The notes beneath the pieces are model-generated. The model did not search any database. It was not told the origin of the DNA and saw nothing but the letters and a program-made list of their open reading frames with translations. 64,000 nt of DNA from Parus major. Taxonomy: Eukaryota > Chordata > Aves > Passeriformes > Paridae. Positions 39,570-53,700 of the stretch are shown piece by piece (the first letter of the stretch is position 1; each line of letters starts with the position of its first letter). The stretch covers positions 1,844,182-1,908,181 of the forward strand of contig NC_031770.1 of NCBI RefSeq assembly GCF_001522545.3. Reading direction: 5' to 3'. The translations under genes were made by a program, and so were the position numbers.

Positions 39570-42500
39570 GGGCTGGGGTCCTGTGCTGGCCCCTCAGCAT
39601 CTGCTCCTGGTTGCTCATACACGGCTCCACGACAAGAGGATTTTCCCTTTGGATCAGGGGTGAGCACACAGCACTTACTCAGAGCAGAGTTTGCTCCCCA
39701 GCCTTTGTGATGGCCTTTAGCCTTTCTCCCCTCTGTTTTGGGAGTGCAGAAATTCCTGTGCTGAATCAGACTAATGCTTCAGCATTCCAGCAGCAGTAGC
39801 TGACCTAAAACTCCATTAAGGGGCAGATGTGCTTCAAAATTGTTTCTACCTCGTGGTTGAGAGCAAAAATCCACTTCCTGCACAGTCTCTATAAAAAGGA
39901 CACAACAACACCTTTATCTCCCAGGAGCAGTGCTGAGCCCAGACTATTTGCAAAACACTTTCAAGTCCTGGACTTAAATTAGCAAACTCAACTATTTTTA
40001 CCTCCCAAAGACCTGCCCCTTGTAAGGAAATGTACATTTGATTTAGAATTTTTCCTGATGTTCAAAGGGGACTTGGACGTGTCTCTCAGCCTCTTGTGTT
40101 TGATGGGATCTGTGCATGTGAAGCACCTTCATAAGAGGGTTATTCATTACTTCTCCCTTTGAGTGAACACACTGTTTTCCACCTAAACCATCCTGTTTGA
40201 GTTTTGCTGTCCTGAGCAGAGGTATGCCTTCAGATCCTAGTTTTTGTTTTCTTAATACTTTTGAAGTTACTCGTTCCTAAAATACAACTCTCAGTAAACA
40301 TTTCAACGCTTTAATTTGGCTTAAATTTACGCTTGAATATTAAAGTTCCAAAATAGTTTTATGAGCAAATAAAAATACGATGGCTCTGGGAACATTTCTT
40401 TTCCTTTCTTTCTTCCATATCTTTTAGTTATGTTAAACTCTGTACTCAAGTGACTGCCTTATAAACAGTTTTATATTGCACTCAATTGCAAGTCATTGGA
40501 ACAACATTCTGTAATGGGTTGCAAATGGCATAACGTTATGTGCCCCAGTTTCTGCAGCCAGAATGAACAAGATCATTGGAAAGGTTGGTGATAAAAATGG
40601 ACATAAAAAAGATAACCTTAAATCTAAACCCTCTATATCACAAGTAATAGAACAAAGTAAAAAAAAAAAACCACATATTTTTCCTCTCAGAAGCGACATG
40701 AGCCAGCTCAATCCTGCTTGCTGAAATGCTTTTTTTTAATCATATTCCAAATAAAATTTTTATTTCCTTTAAAGTTGTGCTTGCTGTGACAAAAAATGAT
40801 TGCATAAATAATTTTTCCTCACCTTTGGAAAGCTGATTCTCTCTGAGAATGAATTAGTTAGCTGTCAGAAGAAAGCCTGGATCGTATATTCTGGAACACT
40901 TAGTGGGCAGAGCAGTGTTGAAACACCCGTGGCAAATATTCATTACTTGAGGTCTGGCAAAATTAAAAGTTCAGCACAGGACTGACATTTTTTCCCTCTC
41001 CTGGAGAAAAACTTGTATAATTAGATGCTTATATTTCTTTCCGAGGTGTAAATCTTTTAGATTTGTATGAATGTTGCCATCAGCTACAAAAATGGGAAAT
41101 AGCAGAAAAGATGGTCAGTGCTCATGTGGTATTGTGCAAAATCTTGATTGCAGAAATGTCATCAAGTCACTGAAAGATATGCATATTTTCTAATTATTTT
41201 CTTGAAAACTTTGTTATTTCAAGTTCTTTCTGAAACACATCCAGAAACTTATTAGACCCAGTTCCACATGGTGTAGCCTCTTATGCCCATCCCAAAAAAT
41301 AAACCTCAAACCCACCAAGGAAATACCTCACCTGCAAAGTTTTGACAGAAAATAAAGCCTTGTTAACAGAGGGATGTGCGTGCCTTCTTTGTGTGGGCAG
41401 TGCTTTGGGTGGCAGCTGTTTGGTGATCATACATTTTAATTAAAGCAGGGCACAGCAATGTGTGCACTTTATTTGAGGTTGCTCTCCCTTGTAAGCGTCA
41501 TGAACTTATTCAGCTCCATAAGCAGAAAGAAGCCTGTGGGGTCCCTTTGCCAGCAGACTCTGGTGCAGATCACAGAGCAGAGAGTGTGAAATGGAGTCAC
41601 TCACGAGAGGGAATTGTCCAATCTTATAGAAATCCAGGTTCTGTTCTTAGTAAATACAGTGCTCTAAGGTGGGGAGTATTTTCCTCCTGCCTTCCTGTGA
41701 GGAAGGCGATGTACTGGGGGAGAAAGATGTCTCCCAGATACATTTCCAGGAACAAATGCTTTTGGAGGTGGCTACGTCACTCAAATTCTGTCTTTCTTAG
41801 TACTTATTTTATCAGCTGCTCTCAAGCTTGTGAGCTGCAGCCGGATTGACTGTGGTCCTTTTGGGAAATGTCCCTTGGTTTTATTTTATCACAGTTTGAG
41901 AGCTGTAACCATGAGTTACTGCGCAGTCACCTTTACGTGCACTACACCGCAGTAAAAGCAAATTGCTCAGCTTTTGGTTTTTATTTTGATTTGGTTTGAC
42001 TTGAACAGATTTTCCTGACTTGTATGCGAGAGTAGAGAGTGAGGCAGGGAGATCAGGTGGCAGTTTTCACAGGGATGGTGCCAATGGTTGGAGCAGCAGT
42101 GGAGGATCAGGATTTCTGTCCTTAGCCATGGTTCCTGTCACTGAGACAATTCACCTCCAATTTCTGAGCTCACGTTCGCAGGGATTTCTGTCTGACAGTG
42201 TGATAGCATCGGCTCGTGGTGGTGCTGAGGGAATGATGTGTAGCTAAAGCAAAGGAATCCTGTTCTGTCTGATTTTCATCTGCCTGTAAGCCATGCCTGA
42301 ACTTCCTTCCTCTGTCAAACGATACTTTAAATCCTGCATTTGTACATTAAGGAACTCCTTCAGTGGGTAACCTCAAAGTGGCCAGCAGTACAAAATACCA
42401 TGTATGGGGTCTGTGAGGGGAAGCCTTGTAAAATGGGGGGAGATTCTTGGGAATCACCCCAACACGCGTGGAATTGGCTCTTTCTGTGAGTCACAAAAGG

Positions 42501-42699
42501 CGTGGGCCTTCCTCGGGAGAGGCAAAGGCAATTTCTCTGGAATCGCTTTCTGTGGTGCCATTGCCTCTTAGCCAGTGCCGGGAGAGGAAGCTGGCGGCAG
42601 GCATGGGCCTGGAGGCGTGGGATGCTCCAAAGGGCCGTTAAGAACCACGGCCTGGCGTGAAGCCCCTTTATTTTGTGGAGATCAAACAGGAGGGGATCT

Positions 42700-42960
42700 C
42701 AGGCGGCCGGGGGAGTGCCGATGTACATATTTCTATAAGTGAATAATTGGTGTGTGTTTCAGACGTGCCGGTGTCCGCTCGGGCCGGCGCGCTGAGGCAC
42801 TGCCTGTGTGCGGGCGCCACCTGCCGGCCGCGGTGCCCTTCCCGCCGCTTTCCCGCCGCTTTTCGTCTGTGGGACCCCGGCGGGAGTCGTGAGGGGATTT
42901 GCTGGAGGAGGGAACCGCCCGGCAGGCTGAAGGTATTTTGAACTGTGCACGATGTCCGCA
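42700..42960. promoter_or_regulatory. Isolated CpG-rich islet
   Basis: About 20 CpG dinucleotides fall between 42765 and 42900 in a region whose flanks have few. The segment includes two adjacent copies of TTCCCGCCGCT (42839-42849 and 42850-42860). The second reads TTTCCCGC across the junction, an E2F-type site. A donor-like AAG|GTATTT follows near 42931. No coding sequence can be recognised. It could be an orphan promoter, for example of a non-coding transcript or a distant alternative first exon of CCDC85A about 15 kb downstream, or a GC-rich enhancer. Confidence 0.5.
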
Positions 42961-43062
42961 TGCCGTGTTATATGTCATCCACATTTATCCCGACTTATTT
43001 TTAAGTTTCTTCAGGGAGAGCCAAGCTTTCGGCCCCAGAGGAAACTTTCTCTGTGCTCTGGG

Positions 43063-43096
43063 GAGATTCCCCCTCAGTGGAGATTCCCCCTCAGTG
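43063..43096. repeat. 17-bp perfect tandem duplication
   Basis: GAGATTCCCCCTCAGTG occurs at 43063-43079 and 43080-43096, followed by the start of a third copy (GAGAT). It lies just downstream of the isolated CpG islet. Confidence 0.93.
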
Positions 43097-44384
43097 GAGA
43101 TGCGCGGTCATCTTTCACTGTCTCTGACTGTATTAATGTCAGCAGGGATTTCTTCTAAGGCACCCTGTTCTGCATTAGCAGTCAGTCCCACACAGGGAGT
43201 GTGTCTCAGAGCCTTGGTCTCTGGTTTGTGGTGCTGGAAGTCACTCGTTGTTCCAGCCCTCTCTGATGGGAACACACGGCCACAAAGGCCTGGATGTGCC
43301 CTGTGTACCCGGTGGGCACAGCCGGCCTGGAGCAGGCAGCCCTCAGCCCGGGGGTCTGTGTGCTGGGGATGCATCCAAAAGGTCCTGGAGAGCTGAGCCA
43401 TCCTCTCAGATCCACACTTCCCCATGGAGCACTTGGAGTGACCGGCTCCGTGTGGGTGCATCTGGATAGGTGGCAAAAGCTGAGGAAGACAAGTCTGGGA
43501 GAGCATTTCTTATCAAAGACAGGTACAGGGCAACTTTATTTAAGCTGTATTTGATGTACCTGTATAAAAGCCAGAGAGGAAGGTAGCTCTTGGCTCCTCA
43601 GTACAATTATTTTTTATCTGATGCTTTATGTCTAATTTCTGCAATTTTAGTGCTCATATTAATGATTTTTGAAAATTTCAATTAATAGGTCATGGGGTTG
43701 GTTTGTTTGTCTGTTTATCCCATCCAAGTGATGTTCACTAAATAACAAATCCACACAGTTCACTGAGCTGACTGGAGTCACTCCACTGCTGTTTCTCTAC
43801 TTCCCGTGCAGTACTTCTCATGGACAGACGAGGCTGCTATGGAACTGGTTATTTCAGCTGGGGGAGTGATATTTAGGGGACTGTCCCCTCCCTGCTAGAT
43901 GCTTGCTGAGGGCTATGACAAGCCTTGACACAAATGGTTACTCCTGCTTGGCTTCTTCTATTCTAAATCACTATAAAGTGGAATAACAGAGGGCAGGTTA
44001 CCCTTGACAATTGCTTGGAGGCTTTAGGTAATGCTGAAGGTGACCACCAGTTTCATAGTGTGACATCTGTACCACAGCTTCCCTGTTCTGTGCTGGTGTC
44101 CCCTCACTGCCACGGGCACATCCAAACTTTGGTTTGCATTTAGAGGGCGCTGGGCTGCCTTGAGAGCTGCTCCTCCCTTCTGCCAAAACATTCCTGCTTG
44201 GACTGCTCCTGCTGTTTTTTACCATAACATTAAGACTGTAGATATTAAAGCAGTGTCAGCTGAAATCCCTAGCTCCACCACTGACTTTCAAATTTGTAGT
44301 CTGGCCTTAACCTTAGCACAAGCAAATGCTTATTTAGGTTGTTTTGCAAGTGGATGATTTAGTGACATCACCAGATTTCTGTCT

Positions 44385-44800
44385 GATCAAGAGCTTTCCA
44401 GAAGCAAACAATAAATTGCAACAAAGCATATCCTTGAAGTAGATTTTATGTACAAAAACCCGAGCATTAGCAATCTCATTTTCAGTAATGAGATAAAAAA
44501 CACAGAATCAGCTTTTAGGATCAAAGATGCACCTTGTTCTACACATAACAACACATGGTATGAGATGATGAGGTGTAACAAGCATCACACCTGACACCCC
44601 CTCAATGAAAAGCACTGTCTCCAGGCAGAACTGTTTGGTACTCTTATAAATCCAAAAGAAAATCAGGTTGTATTGTCCCAAGAGAGAGCATCTAGTTAGA
44701 TCAGACCAAAATGTTATTTTTTCCCCAAGGGAGCATATGAAATGAACCACATTATTCTCTAGATAATGGACAAAAACCTTCTTTATTATGAAAACTTTAT
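44385..44800. promoter_or_regulatory. Candidate conserved non-coding element
   Basis: Unique sequence with balanced composition, few simple repeats, an 8-bp stem hairpin (ATCTCATT at 44473-44480 with AATGAGAT at 44487-44494), AACAATAAATTG SOX-like and AGGTGTAACA T-box-like (AGGTGT) motifs. The open frames across it on the minus strand show no family. Confidence 0.25.
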
Positions 44801-47559
44801 GCCCTTTCATAAGCATTAATAATGCTGGGGGTGTGTGGGTGGGAGAGCAGGTGGGTAGGAGTGCTAAATGGAAAAGCAAAAAGCAGAGCTATGAGACTGT
44901 AATTTCTTATGAAATATTGCTCTGTATGATACCTCTTTGCTTTAGAACATTTTTATGGAAGAGAAATACTTTGCATTTCCTGCAGTCTTCAAGTTTTTGC
45001 TGGTTTTTGTGACTGCAGTACTTCTGAAAGGCATTGGGGAGGGGATAGCTTAGGAAAGCCTTTATTTATCTCAATGATATACAGTACCAATAGCAGTGGA
45101 AATTTCCTTGTGCTCTGGGCCAGTGCCTGGATCTTGTCTAAAATCATCTCCTAGGCTCAGAGCAATATCCCTCTCCAGCTCTCCCAAGCCTCCTGAGATG
45201 GCACTCATTGCTGTTCTTCCAAAAACATTTTCCTGTGCTTTAGAAATTGGGTGGTTTTCCCTTATTATCCTCTTCGGAGGTCACAGAGCTACAGTGGCAG
45301 CAGAGCTTGCTGCACACAGGGATGGATTCAGGGGGATTCCTGGGATGGGCTCCATGTCAGAGCACCTGGAACCCTCCCAGCTTCTGTTTGCTTGGAAAAT
45401 TCAGTCATTGAATCTGATTCCTATGTTGTGGCTACCAAATATTTCAGCTTCAGAGCTCTGGCTCATGTGGCAGTAATGGCTTTGGAGGTTTTTTCCAGTT
45501 TCAACCTGTTTGACTCACTAATGCTGTTGTAAAATTGTGAAATATTCCTCACAGTTACTAGTAAGGGTTTAGGACTGTCCTGTTTATGAGAATTCCAATG
45601 AGAATTTCCATTCAGGGTCCAGAAAACTTTATTAGCAGAGTTCTTTCATCCACAGTGTCCAGAAACACTTTTATGAAGTGATCAGATTGAAACTTGTCTT
45701 CATAGTTGCACAGTTTTTTTCATGGCTGAAAGTAAAATCCAATGAGCTGGAAAATTCACTATATAGACCTCACCCAGCAGCTTCTGTCTAAATTAAAGAA
45801 AGACTCCATTTTAAAGAATAATAACATTATAAAAAATAATTAACACGAGAATGAATATTTGCAGCCCTATTAGTCAGAAGCAGGAGAGGTAATGAGCAAG
45901 ATTAAAATCAGTGCTGGCCTTTCCTGTTAGAAGTTTATGGGCATTTAATGAATTTAAATGGGAAAAGGAAGCTGATAATTGAATTATTCGTAAGAACTTT
46001 ATTCAGCAAGGTTTGAGTGATTGCTGTTGGCTTTCACTGCTGTGCTCCCCTTTGTCACCTCAACCTGAGCACTGGGAGCTCTGGATCTATATTTATTTAT
46101 GTAATTGGGGGAACATGAGAAGTGTGCTATTGATTGCATTGACTGGAAACATGGAACCAGCACCAAAAAAAAGGGGAATTGGAACAGGAACCAGCTGCTC
46201 AGAGTTTGCTACAGCCACCTAAAGAGTTAGGAGCAGAGAAGTCATTTGGAAGAGGTAACTTTGTCAGGCTGGAGAAGTGCTTTTGGCCCTCCACACATGT
46301 AACACTCGACAACTGTGTGGGGATGTGTGAGAAAAACAGATTCCTGAGGGGAACTCTGGCTGGGCAGTTTGCATTGGTCCATAAAGGCAGAGAGCAGCAG
46401 AGCAAAGGCAGGCTCAGCCCACACAACTAGCAGGGAAAATTCTGCAACATGAATTAATTTTCATTAAAAAGGTGCGTGGAACAGCAGGAGGACAAACTGC
46501 AAGTCTCTGCAGATGGAAAGGGCAGTGGGAGGAAGGCACCAGCAGGGAAAATGCTGCAAATTGGTGTTTTGGAGAAAAGGCAAATGCATTCACCATGTCA
46601 GCTGTGGGAGGTTTGTTTATTGCAGGCTGTGTGTGGTAGCTAATGTGCGTGGGTCCTCGTGGCTTTGGGGATTGTTAGTTTGGGTTGGTTTTAGTACCTG
46701 AAAACCCTCAAAAACTGTTGGAGAAAATCTAACAACTGTGAGTTATCCAGACACGGACTTCCCTGCAGACCAGTGGCCTGCAAAGAAACCCAGAAGGAAC
46801 TTTTCCCTTCTCACGGAGGTCAATCCATTTGCCACAAAAACAACAGATGTTGAAAGGAAGTCATTTTAAACTGTAAGGTTTAAATTGGCAGCAGGGGAAG
46901 ACAAGTTGCCAAAATGTGTCTTTGTTTTGTGTCTCTGAAAGCCTCAATTCCTCCTAGTGGGAGACTTCCACTTCTGGCCCCTGCACAGATACACTTGCAT
47001 TTCATTTAATCTGCTGTGGCGCAATCGGAAGGCTCTGGCTAAAAGAAATGTCCTGTGAAGAAGATCCAGAGCAGTTGGCCCGTGGAGAGCTCTGCACTGC
47101 TCTGCTTTTAGCACTGGAGGTGATTTTTGAGGTGAGTCAGTGAGGGCTGCACTCACCAGGTATCTGGTGGGGGTATTTGCCATGTGGGAAGAAGCAATGG
47201 GATTTGGTCCCTGGAACTTCCCAAATGCAGCTTTTCTGTCTGGGTGTGAATGCTCCAGTAGCTGCAGGAACTTCACAGTTCCCCCTGTGCATGAGCAAAG
47301 CTTAAGGAAAAAGAGATTACAGCAACATGGACCTGTGGAAATAGCTAAAAAGGCAGAATTTCAGGGACAATAGGAGAGCAGATGTGAGTTCTCACTGACT
47401 GTACAGGACAGCTCTGAAACTCGATAATTACTTTGTAATAAGTTGTACAGCTGTGATCCCTTCTAATTATTACACACACATGCAAAGAAGTGAGAAGTGT
47501 TTTGTAAATGTAGTGGTCAGAGAAGGAGAGCAATTGAAATGTTAATTCTAATCATATGC

Positions 47560-47720
47560 TATGCCCAAGCATTGATTTTTTTAATTCATGTTATCCATTA
47601 ATTAGTTAATGCCTATAAAGCACATTAAAGATAGAAAATGCTATAAATTACTATGGACTATTGTTACTATCATTATCCACTAAGTTTAATTAGTTCTTGT
47701 ACATTTTAAGTGGATTATTG
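47560..47720. promoter_or_regulatory. Candidate homeodomain-motif cluster
   Basis: At least four TAAT/ATTA cores in 60 bp (TTTAATTCATG, CATTAATTAGTTAATGCC) followed by GATAGAAAATGC and CTATCATTATCC. No coding or repeat signal. Confidence 0.25.
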
Positions 47721-50700
47721 AGATGTAAACTGGGTGAAGATGATTTCGTAGCAGAGGCTGTCTTCAGAATCCTGGCAAAGAGAGCAGCTGCAGTACCCAT
47801 CCATACAAATCAGGAGACTGCCTTGTTTATGCAGATTGATAGAGAAATCTGCTTAGGTTTGTCCTACATGAGCAATGATGGCTTCCCTCTCCCCAAAACT
47901 GGCTCCTTGTTTAGGGCTCAGCCCAGCCCAGTGATGCTGTTGCTACAGAGGGATGTGTCACAGGGCTGAGCAGTGATTTATGTCCCTGGAAAACGAGAAA
48001 CAAGAAGATTATAGCACAAAAATGGGAAGATTCTCAATTTCCCTGTGGGACCAGCACGTTTCTGTCACCCTTTGAAGAAGGGGAGTTGTCTTTAAAGCAA
48101 TAGTATCTTTAACAGGATCTGGTTGTAGTTTGTTCTCTTTTCTTTCTATGTCTGTAATCGTGATGAAACCCTCTGACTTTGTCCTTCATTCTTGTCTGAG
48201 CTTTGGAAGGTTGTATGGAAAATAACTGTTTCTATTCTGCCTTATTTATTTATTTATAAATAGCTACTTTTGAGGGAAACATTCAACATCTAATCCTCTT
48301 GGAAGAAAACTTCTGGGAGGTTTTCCTTTCAACTTGGTCCAAACTGCTTCCCCCCGCCCCTGTGATGGATCAGGGATATTCTGGGTTTGTGTAAAGTTGA
48401 AGATGGTCTAGTTCCAGAACCTGCTTTATTTCCAAAAGTAATTTCTCAGCTGCACATCTTCTCGTGGCTGTTTGCAACAGGGCTCTGTGTTCTGCATTTT
48501 TCCCAAATGTTTTGATTTTAATGCTTATATGAACCACTGTTAAAAAATCTCCCACCCAAATAAAAAAGGCATTATAATGGAAAAAAGAATACAAACACAT
48601 TTGCTCTTTTTTAAAAGACATTTATCAAAGTTCAGTCAGCTGGGATTTTCTGACACATGGCTGACTTGCAAAATTCTCTTTAACATCTTTGTATTTTTGG
48701 CAACATAAGGAAGTACCACTTGGATTCTGCAACTGAGGATTTCTGTTGACAAGATAAAAGAGTAGGCAATGTGATTTTTTTTTTCCTAATTATGTTTTGT
48801 TAGCTATTTCCCTCTTCTAATTTTGTTTCTGTCATTTTCTTTGTCTAAATGTCATTCTGCTTTTAGAAAGAGATGAGGATCAAGACTGATAAGAAGTAAT
48901 TGAGCCAGTTATGAATCCAGGACTCCTTGCAAATAATGGAAAGACATGTTTTGCAGCCAGTGAGTCTTGGGACAAATTTGAAAATACCTAACTGGTCTCT
49001 GCCTCCATAGCAGTGAATTCCTATTAAAAATTAGTGAAGTTTATTTCCTTTTGTAATCAAAACTTTCTGTTAGTCAGTTCTGGGGTCTTTGGTAGTGGCA
49101 TCATATTCAGTCCTTCAGGACTGAACCCAATTGTCCCTGTCCACAGATATGAGAAAGTTACAGCCTGTTCTTTAGCCTTGAAGAACATGGGCTGAGTCAG
49201 CCTAGGGAATCTCACTTCTGGGTTGGATCCTCCTTTATTTCATGTGGTGCTGAAGCTGCAAGAGTTTGCTGTGCAAAGATCTTTGTGCTCAATGTTTATC
49301 TAATGCAAACAGAGAAAATGCTCATCCTCTGAAGATTGGGGGTTGGGGTTTCTGGTGTCTAATATTTCCTTGTTGGAAACAATTGTTTCAACTGCAACCT
49401 ATCAGTTTATTTTCAGAACCACTTGCCCTTGGCATTTTTCATACCTCAGCTGTGACAAAATGTACAGCAGTGAGATTCTCTTTCCTCTCCCTGTGTATTC
49501 CAAACATTATGCTGTGTGTCATCCCAAATTGCTGGGAAGTGACTGAGGTCAGCAGGATTTTGCTGGCTGTTCTCAAGGAATGGTTTGTGCTTTACCTAGA
49601 TTAAATCATATTTGTTGGAATCGCTAAGTTGCTCTCTGTTTAAGCTCTGTTTTGTTCAGTTTAGAATGTCCACTCTGGTCTGTCATGCCTGTGGCAAGCC
49701 ATTCATAGGGATTTTCTCTGCTGCTGAATTCCTGCTCCACTTAAACAAGCTAAAAACCCCCTCACTGCAATGCCCAGTTTCCTGAGTTCATGCATCTCCT
49801 CTGGAATTGATTAAGTAATAATAGCTCAAAGGAGGATGCCTAGAATAGAAATCCTGATTTGGGTGTTCCTTTTTGTTTTGCTGTTCCTGTTCATAAGCTA
49901 ATAGACCCAAATCTCCAGTAATGTGCATATCATTGCAGCACAGTGTTGTAATGATACAGCATGTAACGTTAAGTTAGCTCTAGATAGAGCAGTTCACTTA
50001 CCTAATATATTGAACACAGCCTAATTAAATATTTAATGGATTTTTCCTGCTGAGAGGAATCAGCAGAATAACTAACGAGTTTTTTCCTGGAGATGAAAGT
50101 TGCAGAGGAAGGTGATCTGTGGGGATTGTTGTTCATTCAATAACCTCATGAGCTGCCTTCCCAATTACTGTGTACCTTCCTTCCGAGAGGGGCACTGCGT
50201 ACATTGGTATGTAGATGCATATTTCAGTGGCCCCAAACCAGTGAAGAACTTCAAAGCCTTGCTGCATGACATGATGGTAAATCTTCAGTTGATTTCTGTT
50301 TGCTGAACTGACACTAAAGCTGTGGTTTGTTCCTTCCTCAGTTTAATGTCAGTGCAGCTTTGCAGTGAGAAATTCCCACATGTTAAATGGGACACTCAGA
50401 TTTAACTGATTCTGCCTCTTTCCTTTGAAGGAACCCGAGGTCTAAAGGTGTATCCTGTAAACTCTAGGATCATTGTCTTTTATGGACGACATTGAGGGCA
50501 GTCCTCTCCTTCAGTGGTTCTATAGCCCCAGCTCTTAGGGATCCCACTCCATGGCTGGGGGTCTCAGATGCCATTGCAGTGCAAATAAATAAGTGAGGCT
50601 CAGCGTGGATAATAAACAGCACTCTTACTTCTGTCCTGAATGGCATTGTCAGAGCTGGTAATTAATTTCTGGAGCCAGTGGTGTCTGCACAGGGCTGGAG

Positions 50701-53700
50701 CAAGTGAACAGTTTATCTATTAGCAGGCAGCTTCCTTCCACAGTCCTGTAGTTTCCAACTGAAGTGAAGGCAATTACTTCAGATCCAGCTGGGCTTTAAT
50801 TCCAGCTAAAACTTAGAACTCCACTAGGCATTGTGATAGTTCTACTGCCATACCATTAACTCCCCTTTTTTGGGCAACTATTCTTGTTTTTCTCATCAAA
50901 ACTAATCTGTAGATAGAAATTTAAAAAAAAATAAAATGTCAAAAGGTGTCTCCTGTCCTGCTCAGACTCTGCGTTCACTGGGCCCTCTCACTGACACTGT
51001 GAATGAGCCCAAAGGGCTCTGAGCGCCGGCTCCTTCACCCGTGTTATTGCCACGTTCCACCAGAGCCCTGGAGGGAATTGCCAGTGAGCTGGAGACCCAG
51101 GGTTTGCTCAGATGTGAGATATAAACCCTAAGAAGTATTGCAGTCGTTTCTAAACTGCTGGAGCAGCACAGGGAATGCACTCAATAGGAAGTGCCATGTT
51201 CCGTTAGATAAGCTCTGAATGCGTCGCTTCATAGAAGCCCAAACACTGGAGGGTTTTGTTGTTGTTGCTGTTGGGTTTTTCTTCTGTTCTTTTCCTTTTG
51301 TTTGTTTGTTTTTTAATTAAAAAGGAATGGAAAAAAAAACCAGCCCAGTTTTAAAGAATAGGGTTAAGGAAATGGGAATTATCTGAGCTGCAACTGTTAT
51401 AAAGGAAATGAATGTTATCACAGCCACATCTGCTGGAGAGGCTGTGTAACTCCTGCTGCTTTTTATTATCTAAAAGTTAAAGGGCTTTTGTCTTGGAATT
51501 CTTTCTTGCAGCAGGAGCTGTGCAGAACTCAGCACCCCTCAGATGAAGCCTGGGTTAGGGCTGGCAGAACAGCATTGCAGGTTAACTTGTCAGGAAATGA
51601 GCTGTTCCTGAGCTGCTGTTTGGCTCTGGAGCCCAAACAAGGAGGGACATTGTGGAAAGCAGAATTCCAGATGCTGTGGCCTGGCCACTGACTTTGGGAA
51701 GTGCTGGGATGGACTTGGGCTTGGAGTGAGGACATGAGACTGATGTGGACTGATGTGCAAATGTCTCCCTAGGGCATCCTTGGTTTTAGGCTTTGCTTTC
51801 ATTATTTGGTTTTCAATTTTGTACTCAAGGACCCATGCTTGGCTGGATGAATGGTTTTGTTTGTGTTTTTAAACCAGTCTAATATTTGAAGTGTCTCCAG
51901 GGAAATCTTCAAAAGAATCTAATTTTGCTTCTCTGTAAATAGGTAATCCTAGTAAAGATGTGGAAACCTTGGGATGGGAAGTTTGGACAATTTGGAAGTC
52001 CCTGGAATTGTTTCCCACTGAGCTGCACTGTGGAAGTTGTCACTAAAGCAGCAAGACACAGGGAGAAACTGGCTTTTGACCACTGGTGTCTCTGTGACAA
52101 AGTAAGTGGTGAATAAATCACCAGTGACTTCACAACAGAGCCCACCATACTGCAGGCAAAACCTGGAATTTTAGGAGATGTGTTGTAAATTACAAAATCC
52201 TGCCCTACCAAGGAAGGAGCTGGATACAAAAGGCCATCACATAACCATGAGTCAACCAGAGTGAGTGGATGGGTGACTGATTTAAATGTTTTTTGCTAAA
52301 TTAAGATGATTCTAAATGAAAAACAGTGTTAGAAACCATTGGAGGTCTGTCCTGTTGTAGATTAGTTTTACTTAAGCACACTCAGCTTTATAAAAAATGC
52401 AGTGAGTAATCACTTTTTGTAAAAAGGTTTTATTAACAAGTATCAATAATGCCTTAATCTCATTCCAATGCTTGTGCTTACTAAGTATGTTGTAGATGCC
52501 TAAAGCTCTATTGACATCTTAGAGGAGGACAGAAGGTCTCTATCTTCATGTCTGTAGATACTGGGCCAGTATTTGCCATTCTTCTGGGGCTGGGAAAGCA
52601 AAGGCTGATGCACCTTGTCTCACTCCCACCATATGGGCATGTACTTTATTTCCATCAACAATAAGCAAATAAGCATCTGGCCCCTTATTAACTCACTAAT
52701 CAAGTATGAACAGGAAGCAAAGTCCAGTGTTACCCAAGTGAAGAATGGGAGCACAATTAAAACAACCCCACAGATGCTCTGATTATGTGTCTGTGTTGGA
52801 TTCCAGCCAGAACAAACTGTCAGCTCTGCAGAAAAGTTGCCAAGCCCTCCACGATAAAATCAAGCCTATAAAAATGTTATAATTAACGATTTCCCTCTAA
52901 CATCTATGGATGCCTTTAAGTTACTGTCTCAGGAATGTTTTCTGCTGAGTTGGAAAGGTGCCTGTTTCCATATTTGATGTTGTCTCTAAGGATCAGCCAT
53001 CAACCCACTTGTTTAACCTTGGGCAGTTATAAAGCATGTTCATTTACATGAACCTCACTGAGATGAACAGGCAGGTTCAGGAGCATGGGCCAACCCCTCC
53101 AGAACCAATTTCCCTGTCAGTTTGAGTGGCAGTATCTTTCCCTGGCTCAGGAAAAAGTCTTTTCCTTACTCACCACCTGTGAGTAATCCATGGCTTGGGG
53201 ATCCTGGGTTTGTCCTGGAAGAGGGACACACAAGTCTGCAATTGAAATAAAAGGCAAAGTGCCTACGTGAGACCTTCCAGGAGTTTTCATTCTATTACAC
53301 ATTCCATGTCAAAGCTGCAAGTCTGGCTGAGCCACAGGCACTGCCTAAGCTCAAGCAGGACGAGCTCTTTGCTCTCCACTCCTCTCCTCTGGGGCATCTG
53401 TGGTGGCTGTCCTGCATCAGCATCTGTTTAGTCTGCTCCAAATGCAGGTTTCTGTCAGCAGGGATGGACTTGCTCCATCTCCATCCCTGCCCTTGTGTGT
53501 TCCTTCCGCCTCCCTTGCATCCCATAGAGCTTCTGTGAGCCAGATCAGTGCAGTCATCCCTGGGAAAACCAGCTATTATTCATAAGTGGTAGATTTTAAC
53601 TTTATTTTTTCACTGACTCACAAAGCTGATCCAGCTTACCACACATTTGCATGGTCACTGGACCATAAGGAAGGTGTAGGTGGCAGCAGGAAGAAGTTCA

